From NCBI GenBank assembly GCA_032718475.1, contig JAUCBJ010002897.1, positions 1 to 44,940 on the forward strand: a stretch of DNA of 44,940 bases, written 5' to 3'. The stretch is from Nemertoderma westbladi. Lineage: Eukaryota; Xenacoelomorpha; Nemertodermatida; Nemertodermatidae. Numbering within the stretch: the stretch's first letter is position 1; each line of letters begins with the position of its first letter. This document shows positions 10,285 through 22,922 of this stretch, in pieces. Made by a program: the position numbers and the translations under genes. Below the pieces are notes generated by a model. That model worked only from the letters and a program-made list of their open reading frames with translations. It ran no database searches and had not been told where the DNA came from.

Positions 10285-11133
10285 ATTACAGGACCTCCGT
10301 GTGGAAACGAGATTTCTGTATGTCTTTCAGGGTAATCCTGGACAATCAAAGTGCATATTTTGTCAGTATTAAAACTATGTGAAACTTAAAGTTTTTAAAC
10401 ATATCCTTTTATACTACTGTATGTTGATACGGGACTATTTACTCTACATGCCTACTGTTCTATACTATAAAATATATTCTTAATTTTTAATTATTTTTTA
10501 ATTCTCAAAATATGCTGTGCATTACATTTTTTCTTTCTTAACCTTATTAATTTTTCGGTATATTTTTCACCTTTTTCAACTTTTATAAACATGCCTACTG
10601 TAACTTCGTAACCGAACAGCCGACAGCACGTTTTTGCCTGAACCTGACTCACTGCACCGTCACAATCGATCATTACTGCTGTACTGGTACTGATGATGAT
10701 AACTATCTTGCTGCAGACGTCTGAATTCATTAATTAATTGTTCAATTGGAAACCGAAAGTGAATTGTGTCTAATTTATTTAGGCCTATGTACGTAATTTG
10801 CACAGTGGCCGGCCTTTTACACGTTACTGAATAGCTGTACAGTCAGACAGTATATCTGTATATTTTAATCTTAAATCGTTGTGTTTATACTGTATATATA
10901 CTGTTTATACTTTAATACTTTATATTTTTATATTCCAATTCCACATCCTGATATCAGAGTACTGGACTACTGGCAGACTGGAGTACCTCATCAACTACAG
11001 GTACTGAACTACCGGTACGGCTGTACGGTGCAGGTAGGCCTACCTCTGTCTGTCCTGCTGTCTGTTATCTGTACCTGTACCTGTCACTACCTCATCAACT
11101 ACCGGTACTGTACCGGTAGGCTTACCTCTGTAC
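10285..11133. other. Gene-free stretch upstream of DENND3
   Basis: AT-rich, becoming rich in GTAC, ACCGGT and AGGCCT palindromes towards 11130. A 79-codon minus-strand frame at 10491-10730 starts with ATG but shows no family features, and I leave it uncalled. Promoter elements for DENND3 are expected here, but none could be identified. Confidence 0.4.
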
Positions 11134-11455
11134 ATGAGTGTACCTGTCACACAATTGAATAAAATGATGACTGGGGCGTGTGCTCATTTATTCCGCAGTT
11201 TCGTTGACTCGTGTGTGGTTGTAGGTGCTGACAGCGACACCGGTCTGCAGTTACTCCGTGACCCCCAACCCTCAACCACAGACAACCAGCCTCCCGGACT
11301 GTTTACAAACAGTTTCCACCCCCAACTTCTTACCGTAGTTTCCAGAGTGGCCGCAACCTACCCCAATCGGACTGATGAACCAAGAGATCCCAACTACCCC
11401 CCTTCCCAACCAGGGTCGCAGAACCCGTCAGTTTCTACGAGCTCATCAACTACAG
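11134..11455 (+). CDS. DENND3: DENND3 exon 1: start of the upstream DENN domain (proposed)
   Basis: The frame from ATG 11134 (or ATG 11164) contains HLFRSFVDSCVVVGADSDTG, the characteristic opening of a uDENN domain. It then reads HPQLLTVVSRVAATYP, which fits the next uDENN segment. The long frame at 13762 lacks exactly this part and begins in mid-uDENN. A donor at 11456 (ACAG before GTACCG) leaves phase 1. The acceptor at 13746-13747 (CCACAG) also needs phase 1 and continues in frame into that ORF. A second phase-1 donor sits at 11462. The join gives about 1257 residues, close to human DENND3. The splice sites are inference. Confidence 0.6.
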
Positions 11456-12052
11456 GTACCGGTAACCAACCAACACATCGCGGCGATCGAAACACCCAAA
11501 TAAAATAGGCCTTACGCTTACGGTAATTAATCAGTTTTCAATCAGTTTTGTTAATGAGATTAATCCGTTTATATTAAATGGAATTTCAATATAATAATAT
11601 AGGCCTATTGATTTATACTTCAACACACATAACAGTTCAATATAATATATATTTGCATACAATTTTATACAAGTTCAATCTCACCCCATTAGAAGGGGTG
11701 AGATTGAATGGAAAAAAAAAAAAATATATATACCACAGCAGAAATAAAAAAACAATTTTTTCTTATTTATTATGTGAAACGGGAATGTACATTGTTACAA
11801 CTAATATGGTTTCATTTACATTTGTATCTGCTGTAAGAAACCGCATCCAAATTTATGCTGGAATTATTCAATCTGACCCCAGTTGACGGTATTGCAATAT
11901 AATATATATATTGAATTATATTACAATATTTTGTAACATAAATATTACAATATTATTAAATCAGCTAAATGCTAAATGTGCCAAGAACATGATAGGAATT
12001 ATTATTATTATTATATTCTTAATAATAATATTCCCTATAATAATATTATAGG

Positions 12053-13186
12053 GAATGATGGTCAGCACCTGCAAACAAAAATAAATAGTGTATAAATGCT
12101 AGCTTTCTGATTATATTATTGTCCTTCAAGCAAATACAGAAATATAATATAATATACTGATACCGGTATATAATACTTGAGCTTACCACGTCACATTTAC
12201 TTTGCCTTACCACGTCAAATTTACTTTACCTTACCACCATATTTAATTATTTACTACCGTTACATAATATTAATATTCTTGCATATTATAATAATAATAT
12301 TAATATAATTAATTTTAATTCTTAATAATAATAATAATAGTCTTGCATACTATAATTAGGCTATTTTTATTTTATTATTTCTTTCATTACCCCCTTTGCA
12401 TTGTATTAATATTTACCCCCGTGCACATACTTTACCTTACCAATTCATACCTACTTTACCTTACAACCTCACATTTACTTTACCTTTACCACAATATTTA
12501 ATTATTTACTACTTACTGTTTAGACTTTACTTAACCACCTCACACCTACTGTACTTTACCTTACCACTTCATACCTACTTTACCTTATCACTTCACATCT
12601 ACTTTATCTTACCATCTCACATTTACTCCTTCACCTTACCACAATACACGTATTTAATTATTTACTACTATTTAGACTTTACTTAACCACCTCACACCTA
12701 CTGTACTTTACCTTACCACTTCATACCTACTTTACCTTACCACTTCACACCTACTTTATCTTACCACCTCACATTTACTTTACCGTACCACAATACCGGT
12801 ATTTACTGATTTAATTATTTACTACTGTTTAGACTTAAACACCTCACACATACTGTACTCAGGTACTTTACCTCCCCACTTGACGCATCACACTTTCTTT
12901 ACTACCACCTCACGTTAACTTTACCCTACCACTTTATTTAATTATTTACTATTCTGTGCACTTACTTCAATTATATTCAGATATTTCCTATGTCTTAACC
13001 CCTTTTTCCTATTGCATTATAACATTGGCGGAAATTTAAAACCTTCAGTTCAGTTAACCGTTATTATTGTGTATATTATATTATTATATTCTATTTCTGT
13101 ATTTGCCTGAAGAAGGACTATAATGTTGTCAGAAAGCTAGCATTTATACCTTACTTATTTTTGTTTGCGGGTGCTGACCTTCATTC
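12053..13186. mobile_element. 1.1-kb inverted-repeat element with internal tandem repeats
   Basis: The arms of about 100 bp (12053-12153 and 13084-13186) are reverse complements, sharing GGTCAGCACC, GCAAACAAAAATAA and ATAAATGCTAGCTTTCTGA. The interior is a pyrimidine-rich tandem array. The right arm contains CCTGAAGAAGGAC followed by CAGAAAGC. It resembles the 'CTGAAGAAGG...GAAA' block I remember near the ends of some Penelope-like elements, so a retroelement origin is possible. There is no transposase. A target duplication is not clear. Confidence 0.65.
12413..12960. repeat. Nested tandem repeat (about 25 bp inside about 152 bp)
   Basis: A short motif of the type CTTTACCTTACCACTTCACA is repeated throughout. 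A longer unit containing CACCTCACACCTACTGTAC, several short motifs and an ATTTAATTATTTACTACT spacer starts near 12534 and again near 12686, and begins a third time near 12839. Confidence 0.65.
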
Positions 13187-13747
13187 AATGTAAAAAATAT
13201 TAAATCAGCTGTATCATTGCCATGTTCAGCTGTTATCAGTTGCCTAGCACATAGCTGCATAGCCTGCTAGCGTGCTGGGCAACCAAAAGCGAAATCCAGA
13301 TTCAGAATAATTAATAAAACTGATTGTTCTTATATCTCAATATTGTACTGATTGAATTCAGTAATACGTGTATTGGGTAACGGTACCAGTGCGTAATGAA
13401 TTACAAGAGACGATTACTTAACTACCAGAGCAACTACATACCGTATCCAATCATATCCATGGGGCCTAGCATATTGGTTACATATTGGTTACATGTCAGG
13501 ATACATACCGTACATGAAAATGTTAATATGAATAATAATTTTTCCGGATATTCGGAAATCAAATAATTCGGATATCTTAACATAAAACAGTAATATTCTC
13601 AAAAATATTCTTCCGCGGGACGATTCTAAATTTACCCCAAAATTTCAATTTTTAGAAACTAAACAAATTTATTGCGAGGTGTCGAAGTGTGGTTTAGTTA
13701 TTACCGTTAGTTATTTGGGTGTCTAGACGCAACGAACTCAACCACAG

Positions 13748-16700
13748 CTCGTCGTAAATCCATGACTCGCAGCACGAGTCTGCACGCCTGGCCGCATCCC
13801 ACCAGCTCGGAGACCCTCAGCGGGGTTCCCTCGCTCTGTTACCCTGATAACTTCAACGTCTCCTACCAGGAATTCGAGGATAAAATTCACTGGTTTACTC
13901 TGACCACGATCACGGGGGAGACGATTTACGCTGTATGCGGTACGTTTCAGCGCAACTTTGTCGCCTTTCCGGGTTCACAGACCGACATCTCGTACTCACT
14001 TAGGCCGTACACAGAACCCAAAGACGTAGGGAACGGAACACGCTGCTTCATTCCAACTTGCATCTGTTTCCTATCCCGAACACCGTGCTTCGAAGCTCTA
14101 AAAACTACGGTTTCCACCTTCATGGCCAACATCAATCCCAACCCGTTAGAACTAAATGATCTAGTCAAGGATTTTACCCACCAGATTTCTATGATACCCC
14201 TTCCTCCCCCCGGTAACATCGATATCTCCTTTAACATCCTAGACACCCTAGTTCTCCTGCGAACTCACTCCTTAGATAACTCCCCCTACGTAGACCTGAA
14301 TCTCCATTACCCGTTTCTCTGTCTCAACATCGACGATATCATTAAGATCATTAAGTACCTCCTCCTGGAGCAGCGGTTCGTTTTCCTCTCCGCGAACTAC
14401 GCCCTCCTAACGGCTGTAATCCAGTGTTTCCTGTTGTATCTGTCCCCGTTCCGATGGCAGTGGTCCTGCGTTCCCACCCTACCCCAACGGATGCTCGACT
14501 ACATAGACACCCCGACACGCGCCTTCATCTTCGGTTGCCACACTCAGTGCGCCGCCGATGTGGAGACCAAATCCAACGACCTCGTTATCGTAAATATCGA
14601 CGAAGGAATCGTCTCGTATCCCGACGAGATCCTCCCCGACCTCCCAGAAGATCCGGCCGCCGATCTCAAGACCATGTTCTCCGATCTAAACTTTAAGTTC
14701 GACTTGGAGCTACTGAACCGGCCTTCCTTCCTCTCGGCCGCGGCTCTCCAGTCGCACCACAACTCATTTAAGCTCAACTTCGACCGCTCGGTGCGTCGCG
14801 CCGCCACCGACTTTATCGTGTCGCTGTTCGCCGACGTTCTCCCCTTCGTCAACTCGGACCACAATAAGTTCCGGGGCGACCAGTTCCTGGACTCCCGTTG
14901 CGACGACGACAAGCCCTTCTACATGGCGGTCTGCCGTACCGCCTCCTTCCAGATGTTCGTGCGGGACCGCATCCAGCGTCTCGAGGATTCCTTCTTCCAC
15001 GTGGCGGTTTATCGCGCGGATTCCTCGTCGGTTAAACGGTCGCTGCAGTCGTTGTCGGCGGCCAACGCGATGCAGACCGTGGTGAAGGCTCGTCCGCGGT
15101 TTGTGCGTCCGTCGCGACTCGAGTCCCACCGCCCCACGGCGGCCCCGTATGAGACGGCGTCCCTCCCCAACCAGGTCCACCACCTCCCACCCCTCCGGGA
15201 TGCGTTCGTCTCCCGTTGCGTCGCCGATCTTGACCGACTCATCACCTCGAGCTCCGCCCCAGATAGTAAGGCCTTCTACCGCTACCTCCGCGGTATGTTC
15301 CACGTCCTCGAGGAGCGAATAACCCCGGCGCTGCTCGACTTCCACGAGATCGCCTCACTGGACTCGCGCGTCCTTCCGCCCACCGACCTCATTATGTCCG
15401 AGTTGCTAGGCGCTGCCGCCGCGTCCGGCGTCGAGGATTCCCCCCAACTCGACTCGGTTCGTCGTCGGATCACGGCGCATCGCGGTCCCGAATCGCTCGC
15501 AGGGCCACAGCGCCCCGCGTACAACGTCATCACCGAGTTCGACGACATCCCGAGTCGGCCGGTCGTCTACGACGAGTTCGTTAAGGCCATCCAACTGCGG
15601 GACATCCTCGTCGCCGTCGACTCCATCCGTCGTCTCTTCGACGCTCTCACCCTCCGGTCCACCGTGCTCTCCGTCGCCACGTTGTCCCGCTTCCTCGCGG
15701 CGTGGCGCCGGTGGGACCAACTGTGCCGCACGTTCGGACGCTCCCCTTCGGTCTCCGCGTCGCTCTCCGTTGGGGAGTCCATCCTGAAGGTCTCCGAGAC
15801 GGTGCGCTCGGATCTGGGTCTCGGCTCCCTCGTGCTGACCCCCCGGAGGATACTCTTCCTCGAGCAGGGCTCCAACATCTGCCACGAGGTGGTCCGTCTC
15901 TCGCACATCGAGTTCATCGAGCGGGTGACCCGGTCCAGCATATTCGCGGAGGCGTCCTTGTTGCTGCGACTCGTGAAGCGGACCCCGACGGGCGGGACGG
16001 AGGCGTTCGATGTAGCGCTGCGGGAGGAGCGCGACTGCTGGTACCACCTCGCCTTGGAGATGTGGTGCGCGCGGAAGCACTCGGAGGACCCGATGCAGCG
16101 GGACCCCCAGATCGTGGTGCAGGGCGCCCAGACGGTGGCCGTGCTCAACGCGGTGATCGAGTCCGCCCGTTGCGACGACGCCCAGCACGCAGTGGATCCC
16201 GCGTGGGCGATCGCGCGCGTCGCCTTCCACACGAAGCTCCGTATGGACGGCGCAGCCTCCTCCACGACTCGCACGGACACGCCGCTCGCTCTGATGCACC
16301 GGATCAACCCGACCCAAGGCGAGGCCTTCAAGGGGACCGTGGAGGCGGTGCTGTACACCGAGGATGAGGAGTCCCCGCAGCTGTGGTGCGCCGTGTGTCC
16401 CGGACGCGGGGGCGGCCGCGTGCAGTGCTACGACGCGTCCACCTGGATGCCGCACCCCCGGAGGTTCGACGCCACCGAGCGGCTCATGAGTCTCGCCCTG
16501 AGCCCCGACGGCGCCGCCGTTTGGGCCGGCGGTTTCGACGGGACCATCTACGTGGTAGAGACCGCGCACGTGCGTGCCTCGCGTCGGCTCTCTCGTCACG
16601 AGGACATCGTGTGTGACATAGTCCGCGGGCCGAGGGGCTCCATGATCAGCGCCAGTCTGGACGGACACGTCATTGTGTGGAACGGAGCGGAACTAAACAT

Positions 16701-17199
16701 GGAACGTGAGTTCCGCGTGGCGCGTTCTCTCGTCTCTGTAACTCTCGGTTTTGATTATATTTGGTGCTGCATTAAAGACGCCGGGAAGGTGATAACGGTT
16801 AGTTTGTCTAACGGGTTAGTTGTGAAGGAATTAACGGCTCATTCCGCAGGGGAGCGGACCTTGGGTCTGCAGTGTATGCTGGTGACCTCGGGCAATCATT
16901 TATGGGCTGGTTGCGCTAAAACCGGTCAGATAGCGGTGTGGAACGCCGCTTCCTTCGCGAGGGTGGACACGGTGTATTTGAACTGCGACGGGGTTAGTTG
17001 CATGGTGGAAGTGGTGGACACGGTGTGGGTGGGGACCAAGTGCGGTAAAATCTTCGTTTACAACGCTAGAACCCGTATGGTTGTTCGCGAGATGGCCGCG
17101 CATATAGGAGCTGTGCGGTGTATGTGCACCGCCGGTGTAAAGTATGTTATTACCGGCTCAATATCTACCGATGGTAGGATAGCGTTGTGGAGAAGCTGA
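13748..17199 (+). CDS. DENND3: DENND3-like Rab GEF, main exon
   Basis: DENND3 is a DENN-domain exchange factor for Rab12, acting in autophagy and endosomal traffic. The intact frame gives 1145 residues from ATG 13762, or joins exon 1 through the acceptor at 13747. Numbered from ATG 13762: rest of uDENN about 30-110 (FTLTTITGETIYAVCGTF); cDENN about 150-285 (LLLEQRFVFLSANYALL, then the WQWSCVPTLP and TRAFIFG motifs, then VNIDEG); dDENN about 340-415; linker with a PH-like 'PHenn' segment about 665-770 (LGSLVLTPRRILFLEQG); C-terminal WD40 propeller about 855-1145 (e.g. WAGGFDGTIYV, VIVWNG, GQIAVWN). That order is diagnostic of DENND3. The middle of the gene is strongly GC-rich, unlike its surroundings; the last 500 bp are less so. 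It converges with TBC1D19. Confidence 0.85.
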
Positions 17200-18803
17200 A
17201 TATAATATAATATAGTAGTTTTAATATCATTTATAAAATGTAATAATATAATTATAGTTGCTCTATAATAGTTGTATGGCAAACTGTCTGTAGGTACACT
17301 CAATATTATTACGATTTTATTTGAAAGCAGTTAGTAATTATTTTTAAATAATTCACAATTGTGCTATTTAATTTATCAATCTCTTTGTTACGTTTTAATT
17401 ATGGTAATTATTTAATTAAGTGCAGTTGTTAGTTTGTCTAATACTTTCATAATATATGACACTTTATTTTAACCAAGTCATTTTGAGTTCGATCTCTAAT
17501 ATAACTGTCACTATGCAATACAAAGGTATCTAACTATTTATTCATAATTAATTAGATGACCACAGAACAAATAAAGTAGATAATATCACAAATCACACGA
17601 CATAAACTTGAAGAAAATATTGAAAGAGGAAAAGGTTGGGGCAAAGCTAGAGAGGAGAAGAAAATTAATTAGATATCCGGCGAATAGACAGCGGATAAAT
17701 CGACGGCCCTCAGTTTCAACTCTTAGTTTAAACTGATAAATACATACAGGTAGTAGAATCGTATAAAGTTTAAGTGAATCAAATAAAGTAAATGGTAAAA
17801 CCTGAAAAGGTAAACATAAACAAACCTAAAAACTACCTGAGCCACTTAACATGATATATTACAAAATTTAGTTTGCAATTTCGATTGATAAAAGTAAGTA
17901 AATTAATGAATATGATTTTCCGACAGAAAATATTCAGTCTCTTAATTATCAGATGGTTAATTTAACCGAGCGGTAAATTACTTCAATATTGTTACAATAG
18001 AAGTTATAAATCACCAAACAGCTATATAACGTGTTAAATGTAGGAAATCTGAATATTTAATAATAATATAATATTTATTTATCCAAGCCAGTACAAGCCG
18101 GAGATTACATCAAATTATATAAAAAAAAATAATAGGGACATTATAGAACAAATGCAGACACGAAATTCCACCAAAATATTTTATTTTACTTTTTTTTCGT
18201 CGGGGAAAAATAAAAATCAATGCAATCCTATTAAGGGTTACTCTATTCCCCTAGGGTAAAAGTTATTCTTTTTCTCATGATTTTGGGTTTATTCGAGCGA
18301 AAAACCCAGTAAGAACGCGTTTAAAAAGATAAAATATTATATATTATTATATTATTATCTATATTAAATGTTAGCTCTACTATTTGCTGAACTACAGCGC
18401 CGACCCTACAATACCTCACAGATAATCATACGCAGTAGGTTTCGCAGTGCAGATGGCAGTAGACCAACCACGGCAACCTTTAGCTACATGGCCTACCATT
18501 GGCTGTAGCTCATCTGCCAAACCATGCCGATTCCACGAGAAATGGTCCACTGGGGCGAGGGGTGCACTCGCACTGGGACGAAGGGTTCACCAGGAGGGTT
18601 TGGTTTACTGGAACAGAGTGTTTATTTCCTTTAATAAGTATTACTTGATCCGATTCGAATGAAAAGTTAAGTTAAATAACAGAATATAATAAAAAAAATA
18701 TTTTAATGAAAAATAAAAAAATAATCAGCTATTCAAAAAATAGCTGAGAATATTAAATTAAATATAAAGTAAATATATATAACATAAGAGGTTGGGGGTT
18801 TAG
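17200..18803. other. Convergent intergenic region DENND3/TBC1D19
   Basis: AT-rich, no gene. It must hold the 3' ends of both neighbours; AATAAA-type hexamers occur (for example near 17569) but none can be assigned. A block at 18160-18245 is repeated beside the satellite at 32007-32062. Near 18440-18640 there is a somewhat GC-richer patch without a recognisable product. Confidence 0.45.
18160..18245 (+). repeat. Dispersed repeat, copy 1
   Basis: Contains GAAATTCCACCAAAA and, about 55 bp on, AAAATCAATGCAATCCTAT. The same two blocks, in the same order and closer together, follow the end of the satellite array at 32007-32062. Both are then followed by a CCC and AGGG-containing segment. Confidence 0.5.
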
Positions 18804-20408
18804 TTACAAGAAAAGAGTTGATTGTAAGATAGGGATTACTCTGACTGTCGTTAGATCGGCGAATACGGCGTCTACAGCGGTAGCTGAGGAGACAGCGAGA
18901 AGCGAATCCCGTCGTGATGAGAACAAACCAACAGCGAGGATTGGAAGCAGTTCCAACGAATCGTAAGCGATCATTCGGTCCCAAAGAAGGAAGAGTTCCT
19001 TCACTAAAAGGAATCCACTGAAAGCCTTCATCAGCCACTTAAAGGCGACCTTGAGAGGCTGAACGTTGATTTCCCGCAGGTGAAGGGATAGTTTGGGTTC
19101 ACGGCGTTGTAGGAGTGACTCGAAGAGAGCAGAGAGGGCGAGGACTCCACGGGGATGGGAGGAGATGTAGTGGAGACGGGAGAAGTAGCGACAGTAGAGC
19201 TGGAAGAATACTCTGTAGAGCACAACGTCGTCGTCGAAGAGGTAAGCGAGAGGGGCGAGGTACATTGCGAATCCGTGGAAGGGTACCACCCCGGAAGGAG
19301 GGTAAACGAGGGAGCGACGCCCAGGGGCGTAGTGGGCGAAGGAACGCAATGGGGGCGCGGAGCCCCAGTCAGAGATGGAGCGGAAGACATCGATGTCTCG
19401 AGAGAAACACAAGAGTGTTCGGTAGAGACAGTCCTCAAACACAAACAGTTCGTCGTCGTTGGTCGCCGTTAGTTTAATGTCTTTAAAGATGAGATTGTCT
19501 ATCAGGAGTTCGTATTGCAGGACGTATTGTTTGAGTTGGTCGTAGCGGAGTCGGTTTAACTCGCAATCCGAATCGACACCGAGAGCCAACTTCCACAGCC
19601 GGGAACGTGATCCCACAGGACAACCCGACTTTATAAACTCCCGCGCCACTGCCGCGTTGCCTCGCGACAGTACCGCGTTGCCTAGCGACTCGAGACGTAT
19701 CGCGGTTGCCGTCTCCGGTACGGATACTCTATCGGTAGCGACGTCGTCTGCTCCAAGATGCCGACGACTCGGTCGCAACTCCGGGAACCGAGTTCGCAAG
19801 GACTCCAGGCTGGGAGTCGCTACCTGGCACTGTAGGAGACCCCAACAACTAGGAGGATTGCTTAGAGACCCACCCCAAACGGAGTTGGGACTAACTAAAC
19901 CCGATGATATAACTTCTAGGATATCTTTTGGAGCGAAAACCGGCCGGAACCGAGATAGATCGGGTTCATTAGCGCCCAATTCCTCCCAATTATTTCTCAG
20001 TTCGTTGGCTTCGTGTTTGGCGCGCCGTTTAGCTAATGGAACCGCTAAATCGGAACTCATTGAGTTTAAACTTTTCAAAATCCGTTTGTGCCAAGTATTA
20101 GCAACTTTCGCGATATGTTGCAGGGGTTCTTTAGTTGAGTTTCCCTCGTTGCTATTGGTCAGTTGTTTGTACTGCTCCGTGACAGAGTTGCGTAGTTTCT
20201 CTTGCCATCCGCTGAGCTGCAGCGCTTCCGCGATCGCTGGTAAACTCTCGCAACCATCCGCAGCTGCCGACAGCGATGCCGCCCAAATGTCGGAGTAAAT
20301 AGGTGATTGGCGCAGGATCGCTAGGATACGGGCTGACAGGTCTTCCTCAGAGGGGTGATCAGATGCGTTGAGTGACGGATGAGAGTTGTAAGATGATATT
20401 CCAGTCAT
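18804..20408 (-). CDS. TBC1D19: TBC1 domain family member 19
   Basis: An uninterrupted frame of 534 residues starting at ATG 20408, the same size as vertebrate TBC1D19 (526). N-terminal family segments are present (KRILKSLNSM at about 108-117; EPDLSRFRPVFAPKD at about 148-162). The Rab-GAP TBC domain follows at about 264-490, with SRSRLWKLALGV, LTATNDDELFVFEDCLY, LHYISSHPRG, FKWLMKAFSGFL and LLWDRMIAYDSLE. The usual catalytic pair of TBC GAPs is not visible: the arginine-finger motif position reads IFKDIKL, and the YxQ position reads PFHG (376-379). It may therefore act as a Rab binder rather than a classical GAP; this is my reading of the sequence. The gene has no intron here. The GC-rich composition contrasts with its flanks. 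It converges with DENND3. Confidence 0.92.
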   Translation of the reverse strand: MTGISSYNSHPSLNASDHPSEEDLSARILAILRQSPIYSDIWAASLSAAADGCESLPAIAEALQLSGWQEKLRNSVTEQYKQLTNSNEGNSTKEPLQHIAKVANTWHKRILKSLNSMSSDLAVPLAKRRAKHEANELRNNWEELGANEPDLSRFRPVFAPKDILEVISSGLVSPNSVWGGSLSNPPSCWGLLQCQVATPSLESLRTRFPELRPSRRHLGADDVATDRVSVPETATAIRLESLGNAVLSRGNAAVAREFIKSGCPVGSRSRLWKLALGVDSDCELNRLRYDQLKQYVLQYELLIDNLIFKDIKLTATNDDELFVFEDCLYRTLLCFSRDIDVFRSISDWGSAPPLRSFAHYAPGRRSLVYPPSGVVPFHGFAMYLAPLAYLFDDDVVLYRVFFQLYCRYFSRLHYISSHPRGVLALSALFESLLQRREPKLSLHLREINVQPLKVAFKWLMKAFSGFLLVKELFLLWDRMIAYDSLELLPILAVGLFSSRRDSLLAVSSATAVDAVFADLTTVRVIPILQSTLFL

Positions 20409-22922
20409 TTTTAATAATCTTTTGTAGCATAATCACAATCAGACAATTATGGCATCATAATACAAGTATCATGTAAAACCAAGGAATACTACCGGTACTA
20501 TTACTATACCGGTACTACGAAAGTATAAAACAGAATATAATTCAGGTATTGTATTATGATGCCAGGTCCTGTATCATCAGGTAGGACTGGAGCCTACTGG
20601 CCTTAGCAATACTTAATTGAACAGCCAACGGTAGGTGTAGGCCAGTAGGCCATGCATGGCATATGCTGTCAGACGTCCGTATAATATGATCAGCTGCTTA
20701 CTGTTTTGCATAATAGGTAACTTAGCAACCAGATGTACCTGATGCACTTAATGTTTGTACTCAAACTTAACTTAAAATACCAGCATTTACTATAAACACT
20801 ATAGAAGTGTTAGTAATTATCATCCATCACGTTGATGAGCCAGTAGTTGTAGACGTTATTTTGATAACAATATTAAAAGTGATGACTGTTGCTGTTACAA
20901 TTATTGAAAATTATCAACAATACTTAAAATTTAAGTAATAATATTGAAAAGACTTCCGTTTAAAAAATGTGAGATGTATTTGTGGTACAACTTCATTGTG
21001 TGAAGTGCATCACTTTTCAGCGGTTATGACCTGAGTGTTTTTATGTACCAAATTTAGTTGTCAACGTTGAATCCGAAGTGTATACAATACAAACGTCGCA
21101 ACATTGTATTCCAATTACAAACTATCATTAGATTATTATTATTATAATGACAGTGTTGTGTTTTATGTGTATTGTTAACTGAAATTTAAGATTAGAAATG
21201 AAACGGTAAGCGGTCACACCAAATCTACAAAACGGATGGAAACCCAAACCTTGCTCGCTAGTACCCATCCACACAATGTAAACACATTTAATGAGATCCA
21301 GATTACAGGAGGTAGATCCAGAGATGGTTTGAATTCCCGACTTCTAAATGTGCAAGTCAGAATTTTAATTTTCGCTTTCAATGTTTTGCTATAAGCGTTT
21401 GAAAAAGTGTCTCTTCCACCAATTATCAATATTGTAAAGGCTAAAAATGTTGTAAAAGCTGTTTGTGATTCGTTGTTGGTACAAAGGGAAAGGTGGATTT
21501 TCAAGGATTCCAAAAATATGTAAAAACATCGGAATTTGTATTGAGAAGTAGACAGGATATTATTTACTGCTCGACCATATTTACTTGCAAAATATTCTAG
21601 AACACTATATTATCATAATTTAGTGTCGAGTGCGTACATGCCACGTTCGAACGCGCATCTCTCAGCTCTAGTAGAACATTACAAATGCGAGGGAGCTGGT
21701 GGTGGGGGGGTGGGGGGGGGGGGGGGGGGGGGGGGGGTCCAATATTCGATTAGAGTACATGGTGTATTGAAGTAGTTCCGAAATCTCCAGTAACCCCACC
21801 ACACAACCTTCGCGATAAAGGATCACCGACTTCGGGAAACGCAGTTTAAACATCATCATAATATATAATTAATACAAATATAAATTCAAAACACACTTGA
21901 ATACATCATAACGTTTATGTAGCTACTTTAGGAGTAAATTAATTAACCAATACAAAACAAAGAGTAATAAATAATAGATAATATTAAAATAGAGTTCAAT
22001 ATTTAAAAATATTAATAAGGAATTATTTATTCTTCAAAAGGAGATTTTTTGTTACGGCATTTTAAATATGAGTTAGTAGCGACGGCTTAGTATATAGGTG
22101 TAGTTTAAGTTTACATCTAATGCAGAGAAACATTGTGCCGGACAATTACGTATTGCATTTCAGAAACACCATTGAACTTTAACATAACACACGTATTACA
22201 TCCATTTTATTAGGAGACAACAGAATCAGATTTCTATCCGACGGATATCCGGCCGACTTTTTTCCGGATATCCGACGAGATATTAAACTTTGCTAGTCGT
22301 TTCGCTATAAATTATATTACACGTTTAGAAGGGCCGTTTATTAATTGTCAATATGAGATGATCCCAAACAACATCGGACATCCGGTGCACTCCATCCAAT
22401 ACAATATAAGAATCTCGTTTATATATTAATTAAATATATTATAAAACAAAAACATAATTATTTATTTATCGTATTAAATCAAAATTGGAAACCTAATTAC
22501 TTTCCCTAAAACAAACAAACAAACAGAAACACCAAAACAAGATAATTACAATAAATAAATATCATATAGAATTTAGTTCGACTCGATAAAACAATCCAAT
22601 AATATTATTGCATCTAAAGTGAAACTATTGAGTTTGAAGGATTTATAGCGAGCGAAAGGTAGGAGAGACGCGGGACTAACGCTCGGGGGAAAATCTAACT
22701 CTAATATTAATTTTGTTAAAAATTTTAAACTTTATTTTAAGAGAAAAAAGATAAATATCCCAAAAGTTACCAAAAAGATAAAAATAATCAATATATAAAC
22801 CACTTTTATGCGGACAAGATTAATCTTATCGATGGTAAGGATTTATATTTATCCCTCCGTATTCCCCTATATTTTTTCCCTCTGTATTTCCCACCGTATT
22901 TCCCCCCGTATTTCCCGCGTCT
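20409..22922. other. Gene-free stretch between TBC1D19 and TRNAU1AP
   Basis: AT-rich. Palindromic GTAC/ACCGGT words mark the TBC1D19 upstream side (20480-20660). Around 20996-21052 the sequence resembles one arm of the foldback at 35925-36067 (CAGCGGTTATGACCTGAGTG). A 26-G run is at 21712-21737. A small hairpin built on CGGATATCCG spans 22239-22277. A minus-strand open frame at 21214-21513 has no supporting features. Confidence 0.4.
21712..21737. repeat. Poly-G tract, 26 bp
   Basis: An uninterrupted run of 26 G preceded by GGTGGGGGGGT. It is the longest of about ten C- or G-homopolymers of 13 bp or more in this AT-rich window. Its exact length should be treated as uncertain. Confidence 0.8.

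Larger units (their letters stand above)
11456..13747 (+). other. Proposed DENND3 intron carrying a transposon
   Basis: AT-rich, with an unrelated 102-codon open frame that shows no motif. It contains the inverted-repeat element at 12053-13186. The in-frame stop at 13708-13710 just before the acceptor shows that the downstream ORF does not extend further upstream without splicing. Confidence 0.5.

Noticed and set aside
10491-10730. 79-codon minus-strand open frame
   Set aside because: It has an ATG start but no recognisable motif, no splice context and an AT-rich composition like its surroundings.
15406-16668. 420-codon minus-strand open frame opposite DENND3
   Set aside because: A shadow of the GC-rich DENND3 coding sequence; the composition is Arg/Gly/His-rich with no family signature.
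19657-20298. 213-codon plus-strand open frame opposite TBC1D19
   Set aside because: Antisense shadow of a confidently identified gene.
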